Shown here: positions 46,389-56,056 of the stretch, piece after piece
Layout of the letters: each line of letters begins with the position of its first letter
How positions within the stretch are numbered: the stretch's first letter is position 1
Assembly: GCA_025358055.1 (NCBI GenBank)
Contig: JANYKV010000087.1
Location: 16,284 to 80,283, forward strand
DNA: 64,000 nt
Reading direction: 5' to 3'
Origin: Gemmatimonadota bacterium
GTDB lineage: Bacteria > Gemmatimonadota > Gemmatimonadetes > Gemmatimonadales > GWC2-71-9
Notes under the pieces: generated by a model
The model's input: the letters and a program-made list of their open reading frames with translations, nothing else
The model's database searches: none
What the model was told of the DNA's origin: nothing
Translations under genes and position numbers: made by a program

Positions 46389-47963
46389 TTACGGTTGTCG
46401 CCACCGGCATCCGAGGGCGTGGATCCATTCATCGGCGACGCTGGGCCCCCAGGTTCCGGCGGCATAGTTCGGGAAGTGATCCGGGGCCTTGTGACCCCAG
46501 AACTCGATCATCGGGTCGACCACGGACCATGCGGCTTCGACCTCGTCGCTTCGAGTGAAGAGCGTCGCATCACCGAGCATGCAGTCGAGGATGAGGGTCT
46601 CGTAGGCTTCGTGTCCGTTGTCGCCGAACGCCTCGACGTAGTTGAAGTCCATTTCCACCGAGGCCATCCGGACGTCGACCCCCGGCGTCTTCACCTCGAA
46701 TCGAAGGGAGATGCCCTCGTTGGGTTGGACCCGAATCGCGAGCACGTTCGGTTCGAACGCCTCCCCATCCCGGAGCGGAAACATCAGATGGGGCGGCTGG
46801 CGGAACTGAATCGCAATCTCGGTGGCGCGGCGGGGCATCCGTTTCGCGGAACGGAGATAGAAGGGCACTCCCTGCCACCGCCAATTGTCGATCATGAAGC
46901 GCACGGCGGCATACGTAGCCGTGCCGGAGTCCGGCGAGACATCGGGCTCGGTTCGATAGCCCCGCACCGCGGACCCGTCGATCGTGCCGGGCCCATACTG
47001 GCCTCGCACCGAGTACTCGTGCATCGTTGCCGGGGTGATCGGGCGGATGGCATGCAGCACCTTCGCTTTCTCATCTCGAACCGCATCGGCGCTGAAAGTA
47101 ACCGGAGGCTCCATCGCGGTGAGCGTGAGGAGTTGCAAGAGGTGATTTTGGAACATGTCGCGGACGACTCCGGCTTCCTCGTAGTATCGTCCGCGCCGCT
47201 CCACGCCGACCGTCTCCACGGCGGTTATCTGCACGTGGTGTATGTGTTGCCGGTTCCACAGCGGCTCGAAAATGGAGTTGGCAAACCGGCACACCAACAG
47301 GTTCTGAACCGTTTCTTTCCCTAGATAGTGATCGATGCGGTAGATCTGATGCTCGGAGAACGCTCGACGCACCACCCCATTCAGCGCTTGGGCGCTTTCG
47401 AGGCTCGATCCGAACGGTTTTTCAATGATGACACGAACCCACGGTCGGTCGGACTGCGCATAGAGGCGACGCGCTACGCCGCTTTGCGCAAGATGGTCAA
47501 TCGCCGTGGCGTAGACGCTGGGCGGAATGGCCAAATAGAAGAGCCGGCCTCCGTCCGCGGGACGGCCGGTTTCGAGCACGGTGAGGCGTTCTTGGACCGC
47601 CGCGTAGGTCGCCGCTTCGGCGAAATCTCCCGCGACGTAGTGCAGGCGCGGCACGAATTTGTCGAGCGCCTCTTTGGTCGCTTCCTCGGGCGGAAGAAAT
47701 TGTTCGAGGGCGGTGCGGATCGCCGCGCGGAAGAGATCGTCGTCCATGGCCTCGCGCGCGACACCGAGCACGGTGAAATCGTCCGCCAACATGCCTGCGC
47801 CTGCGAGCCGGAACAAGGCGGGCATCAGCTTCCGGCGCGTCAGATCGCCACCGGCCCCGAAAATGATCATCGTGCAGGAACCAGCCCGCTTCAAGGAAAC
47901 GCTCGGCGACTGATGCGGCAACTGCACCCGGAGCGGCGCCGATAGCGGTGGGGGATGGGTCAC
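46389..47963 (-). CDS. zwf: Glucose-6-phosphate 1-dehydrogenase
   Basis: IIFGAGGDLTRRKLMPALF; RIDHYLGKETVQNLLVCRFAN. Confidence 0.95.
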   Translation of the reverse strand: MTHPPPLSAPLRVQLPHQSPSVSLKRAGSCTMIIFGAGGDLTRRKLMPALFRLAGAGMLADDFTVLGVAREAMDDDLFRAAIRTALEQFLPPEEATKEALDKFVPRLHYVAGDFAEAATYAAVQERLTVLETGRPADGGRLFYLAIPPSVYATAIDHLAQSGVARRLYAQSDRPWVRVIIEKPFGSSLESAQALNGVVRRAFSEHQIYRIDHYLGKETVQNLLVCRFANSIFEPLWNRQHIHHVQITAVETVGVERRGRYYEEAGVVRDMFQNHLLQLLTLTAMEPPVTFSADAVRDEKAKVLHAIRPITPATMHEYSVRGQYGPGTIDGSAVRGYRTEPDVSPDSGTATYAAVRFMIDNWRWQGVPFYLRSAKRMPRRATEIAIQFRQPPHLMFPLRDGEAFEPNVLAIRVQPNEGISLRFEVKTPGVDVRMASVEMDFNYVEAFGDNGHEAYETLILDCMLGDATLFTRSDEVEAAWSVVDPMIEFWGHKAPDHFPNYAAGTWGPSVADEWIHALGCRWRQP

Positions 47964-48889
47964 GTTTTTTTCACCGCGTGGCCACCGAATTCATTTCGGA
48001 GCGCCGCGATGACCTTGGCCGAATACGACTCCGCCTGCCGGGACCGGAAACGCGTCAGGAGCGACAGGGTGATCACGGGCGCCGGAACGTCGACGTCGAT
48101 CGCCTCTTGCACGGTCCAGCGGCCTTCTCCGGAATCCTCCACGTATCCTTTGAGATCCGCGAGAGTGGGGTCTTTGGCGAAGGCCCGCTCCGCCAGTTCA
48201 TTGATCCAGGAACGCACCACGCTCCCCTGATTCCAGACCGCGGCAATCTGGTGGAGATCGAGCTTGAAGGTCTTGGATGCATTCAAGATCTCATAGCCCT
48301 CCGCGTACGCTTGCAGCATTCCGTATTCGATCCCGTTGTGAATCATTTTCACGTAGTGACCGGCGCCAGGCGGCCCGACGTGGGCGCATCCGTTCGGTGG
48401 CGCCAGGGTGGTAAAGATGGGTTTGCAGAGTTCGAACGCGGCCGGAGTCGCGCCGATCATCAGGCAGTATCCGTTCTTGAGTCCCCAAATGCCGCCGCTG
48501 GTGCCTGAGTCCACAAAGGCAACGCCCTGGGCCGCCAAACGCTCGGCCCGGCGGATCGTGTCGTGAAAATTGGAATTCCCGCCGTCGATGATCACGTCAC
48601 CGCGGCTGAGATGCGGCAGCAGGCTGTCGATGGTGTCCTCGACCGGTTTTCCGGACGGCACCATGATCCATACGATGCGCGGCGCGGCGAGTTGCCGGCA
48701 GGCGTGCGCGAGGTCCGTCGCCGCTTTGGCGCCGAGGGCCACATGCGCCTTCACCGCCTCCGGGCTGCGATCGTAGGCGACCACCGAATGGCCTCCTTCC
48801 AGAAGTCGCTGGACCATGTTGCCACCCATGCGTCCCAATCCGATCATCGCCAGCTGCATACGATCCATCCTCCTCCGACAAGTGAGCAT
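47960..48889 (-). CDS. gnd: 6-phosphogluconate dehydrogenase, short (decarboxylating, YqeC-like) form
   Basis: MQLAMIGLGRMGGNMVQRLLEGGHSVVAYDR; DGGNSNFHDTIRRAERLAAQGVAFVDSGTSGGIWG; GAGHYVKMIHNGIEYGMLQA. Confidence 0.93.
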   Translation of the reverse strand: MLTCRRRMDRMQLAMIGLGRMGGNMVQRLLEGGHSVVAYDRSPEAVKAHVALGAKAATDLAHACRQLAAPRIVWIMVPSGKPVEDTIDSLLPHLSRGDVIIDGGNSNFHDTIRRAERLAAQGVAFVDSGTSGGIWGLKNGYCLMIGATPAAFELCKPIFTTLAPPNGCAHVGPPGAGHYVKMIHNGIEYGMLQAYAEGYEILNASKTFKLDLHQIAAVWNQGSVVRSWINELAERAFAKDPTLADLKGYVEDSGEGRWTVQEAIDVDVPAPVITLSLLTRFRSRQAESYSAKVIAALRNEFGGHAVKKT

Positions 48890-48924
48890 TCTGTGAATTC
48901 AGAGTCCTTGCACCACGGTGTGGT

Positions 48925-49905
48925 TCAGGCGAGACGATGCGCGACCGCGGCCGCACCCATCAGGCCCACCTTCGCGTTGGTGATGATATGCACCGGCACC
49001 CGGCTGAGAAAGTCCACGAATCGTCCCTTGTCCCGAAAGGCGGAGATGAAGCCGCCCTGGGAAAGTTTGGACACGATCCGCGGAGCGATACCTCCCGCCA
49101 GATAGATCCCGCCGGTGGACACGACCATCAACGCGAGGTCGCCCGCCTGGGCTCCGTACATCGACGCGAAGAGGTCGAGGGCCCGGCCGGAGAGCCCGTC
49201 GGTGCCCGCCAGCCCGAAGCGCGAAATGACCGCCGCCGGATCCTCCGTTTTCATCGCATCGTGGACCGCGGGCTGTTCCGTCGAAGGCTCGAGGGACACG
49301 AGGTACCGGTAGATCTGGACCAGGCCGGACCCGGACAGGACTCGTTCCGACGAGACGTGGCCGAATTGTGCGTGGAGGAATTTCGAGAGCCCCCACTCGA
49401 GGTCGTCTCGGGCAGCGAACGTCTGATGCCCGCCTTCGGAGGAATTCACCTGATAGTGTTGTCCCTGCCAGGTGAGAAACCCTTCGCCCAGCCCGGTACC
49501 CGCGCCGATCAACCCGATCGGTCCGGTGGAGACTCGATCACCTTCCTGGAGCGTCACGACGTCCCCAACCTGAAGCCGCTCGATACCATGACCCACCGCG
49601 GCAAAATCGTTGATCAGGGTGGTCCCAGGCACCTGGATTGCGGCGCCAAGTGCCGCCGCATTAATCGTCCACGGAAGGTTCGAGGCGCGGCACTCATCGT
49701 TGACGATCGGTCCGGCGATTCCGAAACACGCATGGAGCGGGTGTTCCTCGACCCCTTGGAGAAAGTGTTGCACGATGGGCGCAAGCCCGGGGTAGTCGCG
49801 ACTCGGATACCGTTCCTCCCGCAGAAAGCTCAGGCTCGCCCCATCGATGCTGACTACTGCGAGTCGAGCATTGGTTCCGCCGACGTCACCGGCCAAGACA
49901 ATCAT
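48925..49905 (-). CDS. glk: Glucokinase
   Basis: MIVLAGDVGGTNARLAVV; INDFAAVGHGI; GAGTGLGEGFLTW; GIYLAGGIAPRI. Confidence 0.92.
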   Translation of the reverse strand: MIVLAGDVGGTNARLAVVSIDGASLSFLREERYPSRDYPGLAPIVQHFLQGVEEHPLHACFGIAGPIVNDECRASNLPWTINAAALGAAIQVPGTTLINDFAAVGHGIERLQVGDVVTLQEGDRVSTGPIGLIGAGTGLGEGFLTWQGQHYQVNSSEGGHQTFAARDDLEWGLSKFLHAQFGHVSSERVLSGSGLVQIYRYLVSLEPSTEQPAVHDAMKTEDPAAVISRFGLAGTDGLSGRALDLFASMYGAQAGDLALMVVSTGGIYLAGGIAPRIVSKLSQGGFISAFRDKGRFVDFLSRVPVHIITNAKVGLMGAAAVAHRLA

Positions 49906-50720
49906 CGTGAGACCCTTTCGAGCTTGCCGGCGGCCGCCGGGTCGAGAAACCAGGTGCCTCCCACCCGGGCGGCGAGTGTGGCCGGAATCTCCAGCGGCGA
50001 ATGCTGCCCGTCCAATGCCGCCTGGACCGCCGACGCTTTCTCCGCACCCGTCACCGTCAGAAGCACGGCAGCGGCATGGTCGATGACCGGCGGCGTGATG
50101 GTGATTCGGTCAAAGGGAGGCTTGGGCCCGGTGACCAGGACGACGCGTCGCGTCGCTTCAAGCAACGCCGATGAGCCCGGGAAAAGGGACGCCGTGTGGC
50201 CGTCGGCGCCCATGCCGAGGTGCAACAAGTCGAGCGCCGCCGGAAGAAGGCAGGCATAGGATCGAACCATCTCGTCGCGATCGGAGGATTCGGTCGGGAC
50301 CCGATGAACCCGGGCGGGCGCAATGGCGAGGGGAGCGAACAGCGTCTCGTGGGCCAAGCGAAAGTTGCTGTCCGGGTCATTCATTGGCACCAGACGCTCA
50401 TCGCCGAAGTAGAAGGAAACCAGAGCCCACTGACTGGCGCTGACGGTCGTGACCTTCGCGAGTGCGCTGTAAATCGCCCGCGGGGTGGTGCCGCCAGCCA
50501 GACCAACGGAGCACGACCCCTTAGCAACGATCGTCCGCTCGATGACCCGCGCCATCCAATCGGCCACCGCGGGAGCGAACCCAACCAGGTCAATGATTTT
50601 GAGCTCGGCCGTAGGGAGCCCCTTCGCTGTGGTCCGTCCCGAGAGCGCACGCGGATCGTGGATGGCTACCGGGTTTTCACGAATCCGGGCGGCACCAACA
50701 TAAGGCAAGAGGACCACCAC
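49902..50720 (-). CDS. pgl: 6-phosphogluconolactonase
   Basis: SVGLAGGTTPRAIYSALAK; FYFGDERLVPMNDPDSNFRLAHETLF; LLHLGMGADGHTASLFPGS. Confidence 0.93.
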   Translation of the reverse strand: MVVLLPYVGAARIRENPVAIHDPRALSGRTTAKGLPTAELKIIDLVGFAPAVADWMARVIERTIVAKGSCSVGLAGGTTPRAIYSALAKVTTVSASQWALVSFYFGDERLVPMNDPDSNFRLAHETLFAPLAIAPARVHRVPTESSDRDEMVRSYACLLPAALDLLHLGMGADGHTASLFPGSSALLEATRRVVLVTGPKPPFDRITITPPVIDHAAAVLLTVTGAEKASAVQAALDGQHSPLEIPATLAARVGGTWFLDPAAAGKLERVSR

Positions 50721-50760
50721 GACTCACCCGACGCAGAAGAATAGGCTGGTCAGTGAAGCA

Positions 50761-50778
50761 ACGGAAATGCTTTTCCGT
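50761..50778. repeat. Perfect hairpin ACGGAAA-TGCT-TTTCCGT
   Basis: 7 bp arms, 4 nt loop; 5' of pgl. Confidence 0.7.
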
Positions 50779-50919
50779 CAATGAGTTTCAAATCACCCTT
50801 CGGCGAACGTTTCGATTTGTCCCCGGGAGGGCCGCCCTCCCCAGCGACGACGGCAAGCCGCCCTAGCGCACCCGCCCGCCGGACCGGTACTTTCGGGGAG
50901 ACATCAACGGAGAGATCGA

Positions 50920-51531
50920 GTGACCGGAGGCAATTCAACACGCGCAGAGAGCTCACCGCTTCTCGGGATTCTACTTTGGCTCGCCCTCGCCATTATCGCC
51001 GGCACTCGGCATTTCCCTCCAGAAAGCCCTCCCCTGTTCCTACCCGGAACGGTCTGGGGCTTGGTAGCGATCTTCTTCCTCGCGTACCGTTTTGCGCGAC
51101 CGTTCCATGATTGGCTTCTCACGGTGGACCTCAGAGTGCTCCTGGCGTTTCACCTGACCCGGTACGTGGGGATCTACTTCCTAGTGCTCTACCGAGCCCA
51201 GCAGCTGCCTTACGAATTCGCGGTGTTGGGTGGGTGGGGTGACATCATTGCCGCAGACGGCGTGGCTCTCCTGATCCTCTTTGCGCCTCGCCGGGGCCGC
51301 GCGAGCTGGCTCGCCCACGTCATTTGGAATGCCTTCGGCCTAGCCGACATTTTGTTCGTCGCGCTCACCGCCGCGCGCCTCAATCTCGAGCACCCGGGCT
51401 CGATGCAGGAGATTTTCCACTTGCCACTCTCCTTGCTGCCGACGTTCGTCGTTCCCATCATCATAGCGACCCACTTGATCATTCTGGTCCGGCTCCTCGC
51501 CGCCCGGCTCCGGAACTACGAACGGTTCTAG
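50920..51531 (+). CDS. Hypothetical membrane protein
   Basis: 203 aa, several TM segments. Confidence 0.7.
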   Translation: MTGGNSTRAESSPLLGILLWLALAIIAGTRHFPPESPPLFLPGTVWGLVAIFFLAYRFARPFHDWLLTVDLRVLLAFHLTRYVGIYFLVLYRAQQLPYEFAVLGGWGDIIAADGVALLILFAPRRGRASWLAHVIWNAFGLADILFVALTAARLNLEHPGSMQEIFHLPLSLLPTFVVPIIIATHLIILVRLLAARLRNYERF

Positions 51532-51532
51532 A

Positions 51533-52063
51533 ATGACCACGACCCAAGCTTGGAAGATCCGCCCGGCCGGCGCGGCCGACGCATCCACCCTGGCGGCATT
51601 GGGCGCCGATATGTTCCGGCTCACGTATGGACACGCGACACCCGCCGAAGAAATCGACGCGCATATCGCCACCCACTATGGGACGGCCATCCAAGAACGA
51701 GAGATCCGCCGCCCAGGGACGACGGTGCTGATCGTCGAGGCGGAGAAACCGATCGGCTATGCTATCGTGGTTAGTGGGACCGCTCCGCCAAACTTCGCGG
51801 GGCCGCCTGGATTGGAAATTGCCCGCTTCTATATCGATAGGCCCTGGCAGGGAACCGGCGTCGCAAAGACACTCATGGAGGAATGCCTCCAGCTGGCGGC
51901 GAAGCGGTCTCACTCGATTGTATGGCTCCTCGTGTGGGAGCACAATCCGCGAGCCCTGGCGTTTTATGAGAAATTCGGCTTTGTCGTCGCCGGAGAAACG
52001 CCGTTCCCGGTGGGCCAGGAGATCCAACGCGATTGGATCATGATTCGCCGGTTGGATCACTAA
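51533..52063 (+). CDS. GNAT family N-acetyltransferase
   Basis: WKIRPAGAADASTLAALGADMFR...LEIARFYIDRPWQGTGVAKTLMEECLQLA...LLVWEHNPRALAFYEKFGFVVAGE. Confidence 0.9.
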   Translation: MTTTQAWKIRPAGAADASTLAALGADMFRLTYGHATPAEEIDAHIATHYGTAIQEREIRRPGTTVLIVEAEKPIGYAIVVSGTAPPNFAGPPGLEIARFYIDRPWQGTGVAKTLMEECLQLAAKRSHSIVWLLVWEHNPRALAFYEKFGFVVAGETPFPVGQEIQRDWIMIRRLDH

Positions 52064-52068
52064 AATCT

Positions 52069-52776
52069 ATGCCGACCTCACCCAACGCCCTGCCAGCCCG
52101 GCCTTCTCTCGCAACCATTGGCGAAATCCTCGAACGCCAGTACGGGAAACAGCCGCCGCTCGCGCTTCGGGATCCGCTCTCCCTAATTCTCTTCGAAAAC
52201 CTCGGCTACCTGGTGGATGATGAGAAACGGACCCAGGCCTTTCAGGCGCTGGAGAAGAAGGTGGGACTCACCCCCAAGCGAATCTTGGCCGCATCACTCG
52301 GCACGCTCCAAGACATCTGCCATATCGGGGGAATTCATCCGGAGATCCGGGCGAAACGATTGCATGAAATCGCAACTCTGGCCCTCGAAGAGTTCGGAGG
52401 AGACCTTACGCCCATTCTGAAATGGCCTCTCCCAAAGGCGCGCCGAGCTCTGTCGAAGTTCCCGGCCATCGGAACGCCGGGGGCGGAGAAGATTCTCATG
52501 ATCTGCGGGGCCCAGTCGGTTCTCGCGTTGGAGTCGAACGGGCTCCGAGTCCTTACCCGAGTTGGAGTCGCCGAGGAGCTCAGGAGTTATTCCGCCACGT
52601 ATAGTGCGGTTCAAACCGCCATTCGCGACGAGGTGCCGGCGGAAACCGGAACCTTGGTCGCGCTCCACCAGTTGTTGCGCGTACACGGCCAAACTCTCTG
52701 CAAACGCAACTCTCCAAGGTGCGTCGAGTGCCCGCTTGGCAAAGTTTGCCGGTTCAAGCGCGGCCGCTCGCTGTGA
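52069..52776 (+). CDS. Endonuclease III-like HhH-GPD DNA glycosylase with C-terminal Cys cluster
   Basis: ALSKFPAIGTPGAEKILMICGAQSVLALESNGLRVLTRVG; CKRNSPRCVECPLGKVCRF Fe-S-type Cys pattern. Confidence 0.82.
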   Translation: MPTSPNALPARPSLATIGEILERQYGKQPPLALRDPLSLILFENLGYLVDDEKRTQAFQALEKKVGLTPKRILAASLGTLQDICHIGGIHPEIRAKRLHEIATLALEEFGGDLTPILKWPLPKARRALSKFPAIGTPGAEKILMICGAQSVLALESNGLRVLTRVGVAEELRSYSATYSAVQTAIRDEVPAETGTLVALHQLLRVHGQTLCKRNSPRCVECPLGKVCRFKRGRSL

Positions 52777-52899
52777 AGCGACGCTCGGAATGACACCGGG
52801 GGGCGCGCACAACGGTTCGCCCCGATCCAATCTCGGGGTTACGTTCTCTCGTCATGATCATCCCGTCGTAACCGAAATATCCTAGTCCCGTTTCGGAGG

Positions 52900-55800
52900 T
52901 TGGCTGTGATTACCCGACCGGCTCGTCCGTGGCCCCTCTTCGCATTGTCCCTCGCCACTCTGGTGTCACTCGCCCTCCCGACCCCTATCCCGGCTCAACA
53001 GTCTGACACTGGGCTCTTTCAGGAAATGCGTTGGCGAATGATCGGCCCCTTTCGGGGCGGGCGCACCGTGGGGGCCGCCGGAGTACCCACCCAGCCGAAC
53101 GTGTTCTATATCGGTGTGAACAACGGCGGCGTGTGGAAGACCACGGACTTCGGACGGACGTGGGCACCCATCTTCGACGATCAGCCCACCGGCTCAATTG
53201 GCGACGTGGCGGTAGCCCCCTCGGATCCGAACGTGGTCTATGTCGGGACCGGGGAAGGCATTCAACGGCCTGATCTCGCGACCGGTATGGGGATGTTTCG
53301 TTCGTCGGATGCGGGTAAGACCTGGAAATACTTGGGCCTGAGCGACGCCCAGCAGATCGGCTCCGTCGCGGTCGATCCCATCAACCCCAATCGAGTGTTT
53401 GTGGCAGTGCTGGGGCACCCCTATGGGCCGAACGCGGAACGCGGGGTGTTTCGCAGTCTGAATGGTGGGGAGACGTGGGAGAAGGTCTTGTACCACGATG
53501 AAAACACCGGAGCGATTCAGGTCGTCATCGACCCCTCGAACCCGCAAGTGATCTACGCCGACCTCTGGGCCGGACGCTATGCCCCCTGGGAGGCCGGCCC
53601 CTTCAATGGGCCGGGCAGTGGTCTCTACAAATCGACCGATGGCGGAACGACCTGGCACCCACTGACCAAGGGCTTGCCCACCATCGCGGAAGGGCTCGGC
53701 CGCATCGGAGTATCGATCGCGCGCTCGGAGCCCAATCGGCTGTATGCCAACGTCGACGCGGAGACGGCCCATGGCGGGACGTACCGCTCTGATGATGGGG
53801 GAGAGAGTTGGTCTCGAGTGAACTCGGAAGGGCGCGTCTGGGGACGGGGAATGGACTTCGCCGAGGTGGAGGTCGATCCAAAGAATGCCGATATCATCTA
53901 CGTGGCGAATACATCGACCTACAAATCCATCGATGGCGGCAAGACCTTTCACGCCATCAAGGGTGCGCCCGGCGGCGACGACTATCATCGGATTTGGATC
54001 AACCCGAACAATCCTGAGATCATTCTCATCGCGAGCGACCAGGGTGCCACGATCAGCGTGAACGCCGGGCAAACCTGGAGTTCCTGGTATAATCAGCCCA
54101 CGGCGCAGTTCTACCATGTCGTCACCGACAACCAGTTCCCCTATTGGGTGTGCGGCGGGCAGCAGGAAAGCGGATCGGCGTGCGTGCGAAGCCGGGGCGA
54201 CCACGGCGCTATTTCATTCCGGGATTGGTATCCCGTCGGCGTTGAGGAGTACGGTTACGTGGCACCCGATCCGCTCCACCCCAACTTGATCTATGGTGGC
54301 AAGGCGACCGTCTTCGACCGGAACACCTTTCAGACGCAGAATGTCGGCCCCGAAGCGGTGCGAAGCGGCAAGTACCGCTTCGTTCGCACCATGCCGATCA
54401 TTTTCTCGCCGGTGGACCAGCGGACCCTGTACCTCGCCTCCAACGTGCTCTTCAAGACGACGAACGGTGGGCACAGTTGGGAGGTCATCAGCCCGGACCT
54501 TACGCGGGAGAGCCCCGAGGTCCCGAAGAATTTGGGAGCGTTCACTGGGCTCGATCCCGAGAAAGGCAAGCATCGCGGGGTGATTTACAGCATTGCCCCA
54601 TCGTTCCAGACCGTACGGACGATTTGGGCGGGGACCGAGGATGGATTGATTCACCTCACCCGCGATGGGGGAAAATCCTGGAAGAACGTCACGCCAAGCC
54701 AACTGGTTCCGTGGGCGAAGGTGGCGCAGCTCGAAGCCTCACATTTCGACACGCTGAGCGCGTACGCGGCGATCAATACCTTCCGGCTCGATGACCTCAA
54801 CCCACACGTCTACCGAACGCACGATGGAGGGAAGACGTGGCAGGAAATTGCCACCGGCCTTCCCAAGGGAGCGATCATCAACACCGTGCGTGAGGACCCC
54901 GTGCGCAAAGGATTGCTGTTCGCCGGCAGCGAGAACGCGGTGTACGTCTCGTTCAACGACGGCGACCGGTGGTACCCGCTGCGGGTCAACATGCCGGCCA
55001 CCTCCATTCGCGATCTGGTCATCCATGAGAATGACGTCGTCGTCGGCACGCACGGCCGAGGGTTCTGGATCCTGGATGACATCACCCCGCTCCGGCAGCT
55101 GACGCCGGAGGCTGTAGGCCGTGAACCGCGATTGTTCAAGCCGGCCACCGGAATCCAAGTACGCCGGAACAACAACCCAGACACTCCACTCCCGCCGGAA
55201 GAGCCGGTGGGGCAGAATCCACCGGATGGCGTACTGATCCACTATTTCCTTCCGACCGACGCCATGGGCACCGTTACCCTCGAAATTCTCGACGGCAACG
55301 GACGCGTGGTCCGTCGTTTTGCGAGTGACGATCAGGCCGACCCGATCGATGAGAAATCACTCGCCATCCCACTGTATTGGATCCGGCCCGCCCGCGTCCT
55401 GCCGGGGTCGGCTGGGCTTCACCGATTCGTGTGGGACCTGCACGGACCGGCGCCGAAGGTCGGCAACTTCGACTACCCGATCGCGGCCAACTACGGCGAC
55501 ACTCCGAGGCATCCGTTGGGCGTGGCGATGCCGGCCGGTCAATACACCGTACGGATGACCTTGAACGGGAAGAGCCAGACCGAACCACTCATCATCAAAA
55601 TGGATCCACGGGTCAAGACCCCAGCCGCCGGTCTCGCCCGAAAGTTCAGTATCGAATCGGGTGTGGTGGAAATGCTGGAACGGCAACACGCCGCGCTCGA
55701 TGAAGTCCGCGCGGCCCGAAAGCGCGCTCAACAGGCCCGCGAAGCCACCGGTTCCGACACCCAGAGCCAGTTGGAGAAAGAGCTTGCGGACTTTGAAGGA

Positions 55801-56034
55801 ACGTCGCGGAGATTCGGCCCGCGATCGTCGGCACCCAGTCTGGGCCAGATCGGCGGGGACCTCGCCGGACTGCTCGACGCGGTTTCCGGTGCGGACGCCA
55901 CCCCGACGACCCAAGCGGAGGCGGCATTTGCCAATCTCAAACGGGCGCTGGCCGAGCAACTCAAGCAGTGGACGCAGTTGAAGGCGAAGGTTCTGAAATC
56001 CGGCGCCCCACGCACATGCAGCGACGAATCGTAG
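52900..56034 (+). CDS. VPS10/sortilin-like BNR (WD40/YVTN-type) repeat secreted protein
   Basis: Repeated 'DGGxTW' Asp-box units (SSDAGKTWKYLG, STDGGTTWHPLT, SDDGGESWSRV, THDGGKTWQEI); leader ALPTPIPAQQSD. Confidence 0.9.
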   Translation: MAVITRPARPWPLFALSLATLVSLALPTPIPAQQSDTGLFQEMRWRMIGPFRGGRTVGAAGVPTQPNVFYIGVNNGGVWKTTDFGRTWAPIFDDQPTGSIGDVAVAPSDPNVVYVGTGEGIQRPDLATGMGMFRSSDAGKTWKYLGLSDAQQIGSVAVDPINPNRVFVAVLGHPYGPNAERGVFRSLNGGETWEKVLYHDENTGAIQVVIDPSNPQVIYADLWAGRYAPWEAGPFNGPGSGLYKSTDGGTTWHPLTKGLPTIAEGLGRIGVSIARSEPNRLYANVDAETAHGGTYRSDDGGESWSRVNSEGRVWGRGMDFAEVEVDPKNADIIYVANTSTYKSIDGGKTFHAIKGAPGGDDYHRIWINPNNPEIILIASDQGATISVNAGQTWSSWYNQPTAQFYHVVTDNQFPYWVCGGQQESGSACVRSRGDHGAISFRDWYPVGVEEYGYVAPDPLHPNLIYGGKATVFDRNTFQTQNVGPEAVRSGKYRFVRTMPIIFSPVDQRTLYLASNVLFKTTNGGHSWEVISPDLTRESPEVPKNLGAFTGLDPEKGKHRGVIYSIAPSFQTVRTIWAGTEDGLIHLTRDGGKSWKNVTPSQLVPWAKVAQLEASHFDTLSAYAAINTFRLDDLNPHVYRTHDGGKTWQEIATGLPKGAIINTVREDPVRKGLLFAGSENAVYVSFNDGDRWYPLRVNMPATSIRDLVIHENDVVVGTHGRGFWILDDITPLRQLTPEAVGREPRLFKPATGIQVRRNNNPDTPLPPEEPVGQNPPDGVLIHYFLPTDAMGTVTLEILDGNGRVVRRFASDDQADPIDEKSLAIPLYWIRPARVLPGSAGLHRFVWDLHGPAPKVGNFDYPIAANYGDTPRHPLGVAMPAGQYTVRMTLNGKSQTEPLIIKMDPRVKTPAAGLARKFSIESGVVEMLERQHAALDEVRAARKRAQQAREATGSDTQSQLEKELADFEGTSRRFGPRSSAPSLGQIGGDLAGLLDAVSGADATPTTQAEAAFANLKRALAEQLKQWTQLKAKVLKSGAPRTCSDES

Positions 56035-56056
56035 ACCCGGCCGGCGGGGTAAACCG

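Noticed and set aside
45957-47324. 455 aa ORF antisense to zwf/ABC ATPase
   Set aside because: Shadow ORF spanning two real genes
48937-50259. 440 aa ORF antisense to glk/pgl
   Set aside because: Shadow ORF spanning two real genes
50750-50956. 68 aa minus-strand ORF ending GDLKLIDGKAFPLLH
   Set aside because: Overlaps a divergent promoter region; no coding support beyond an open frame
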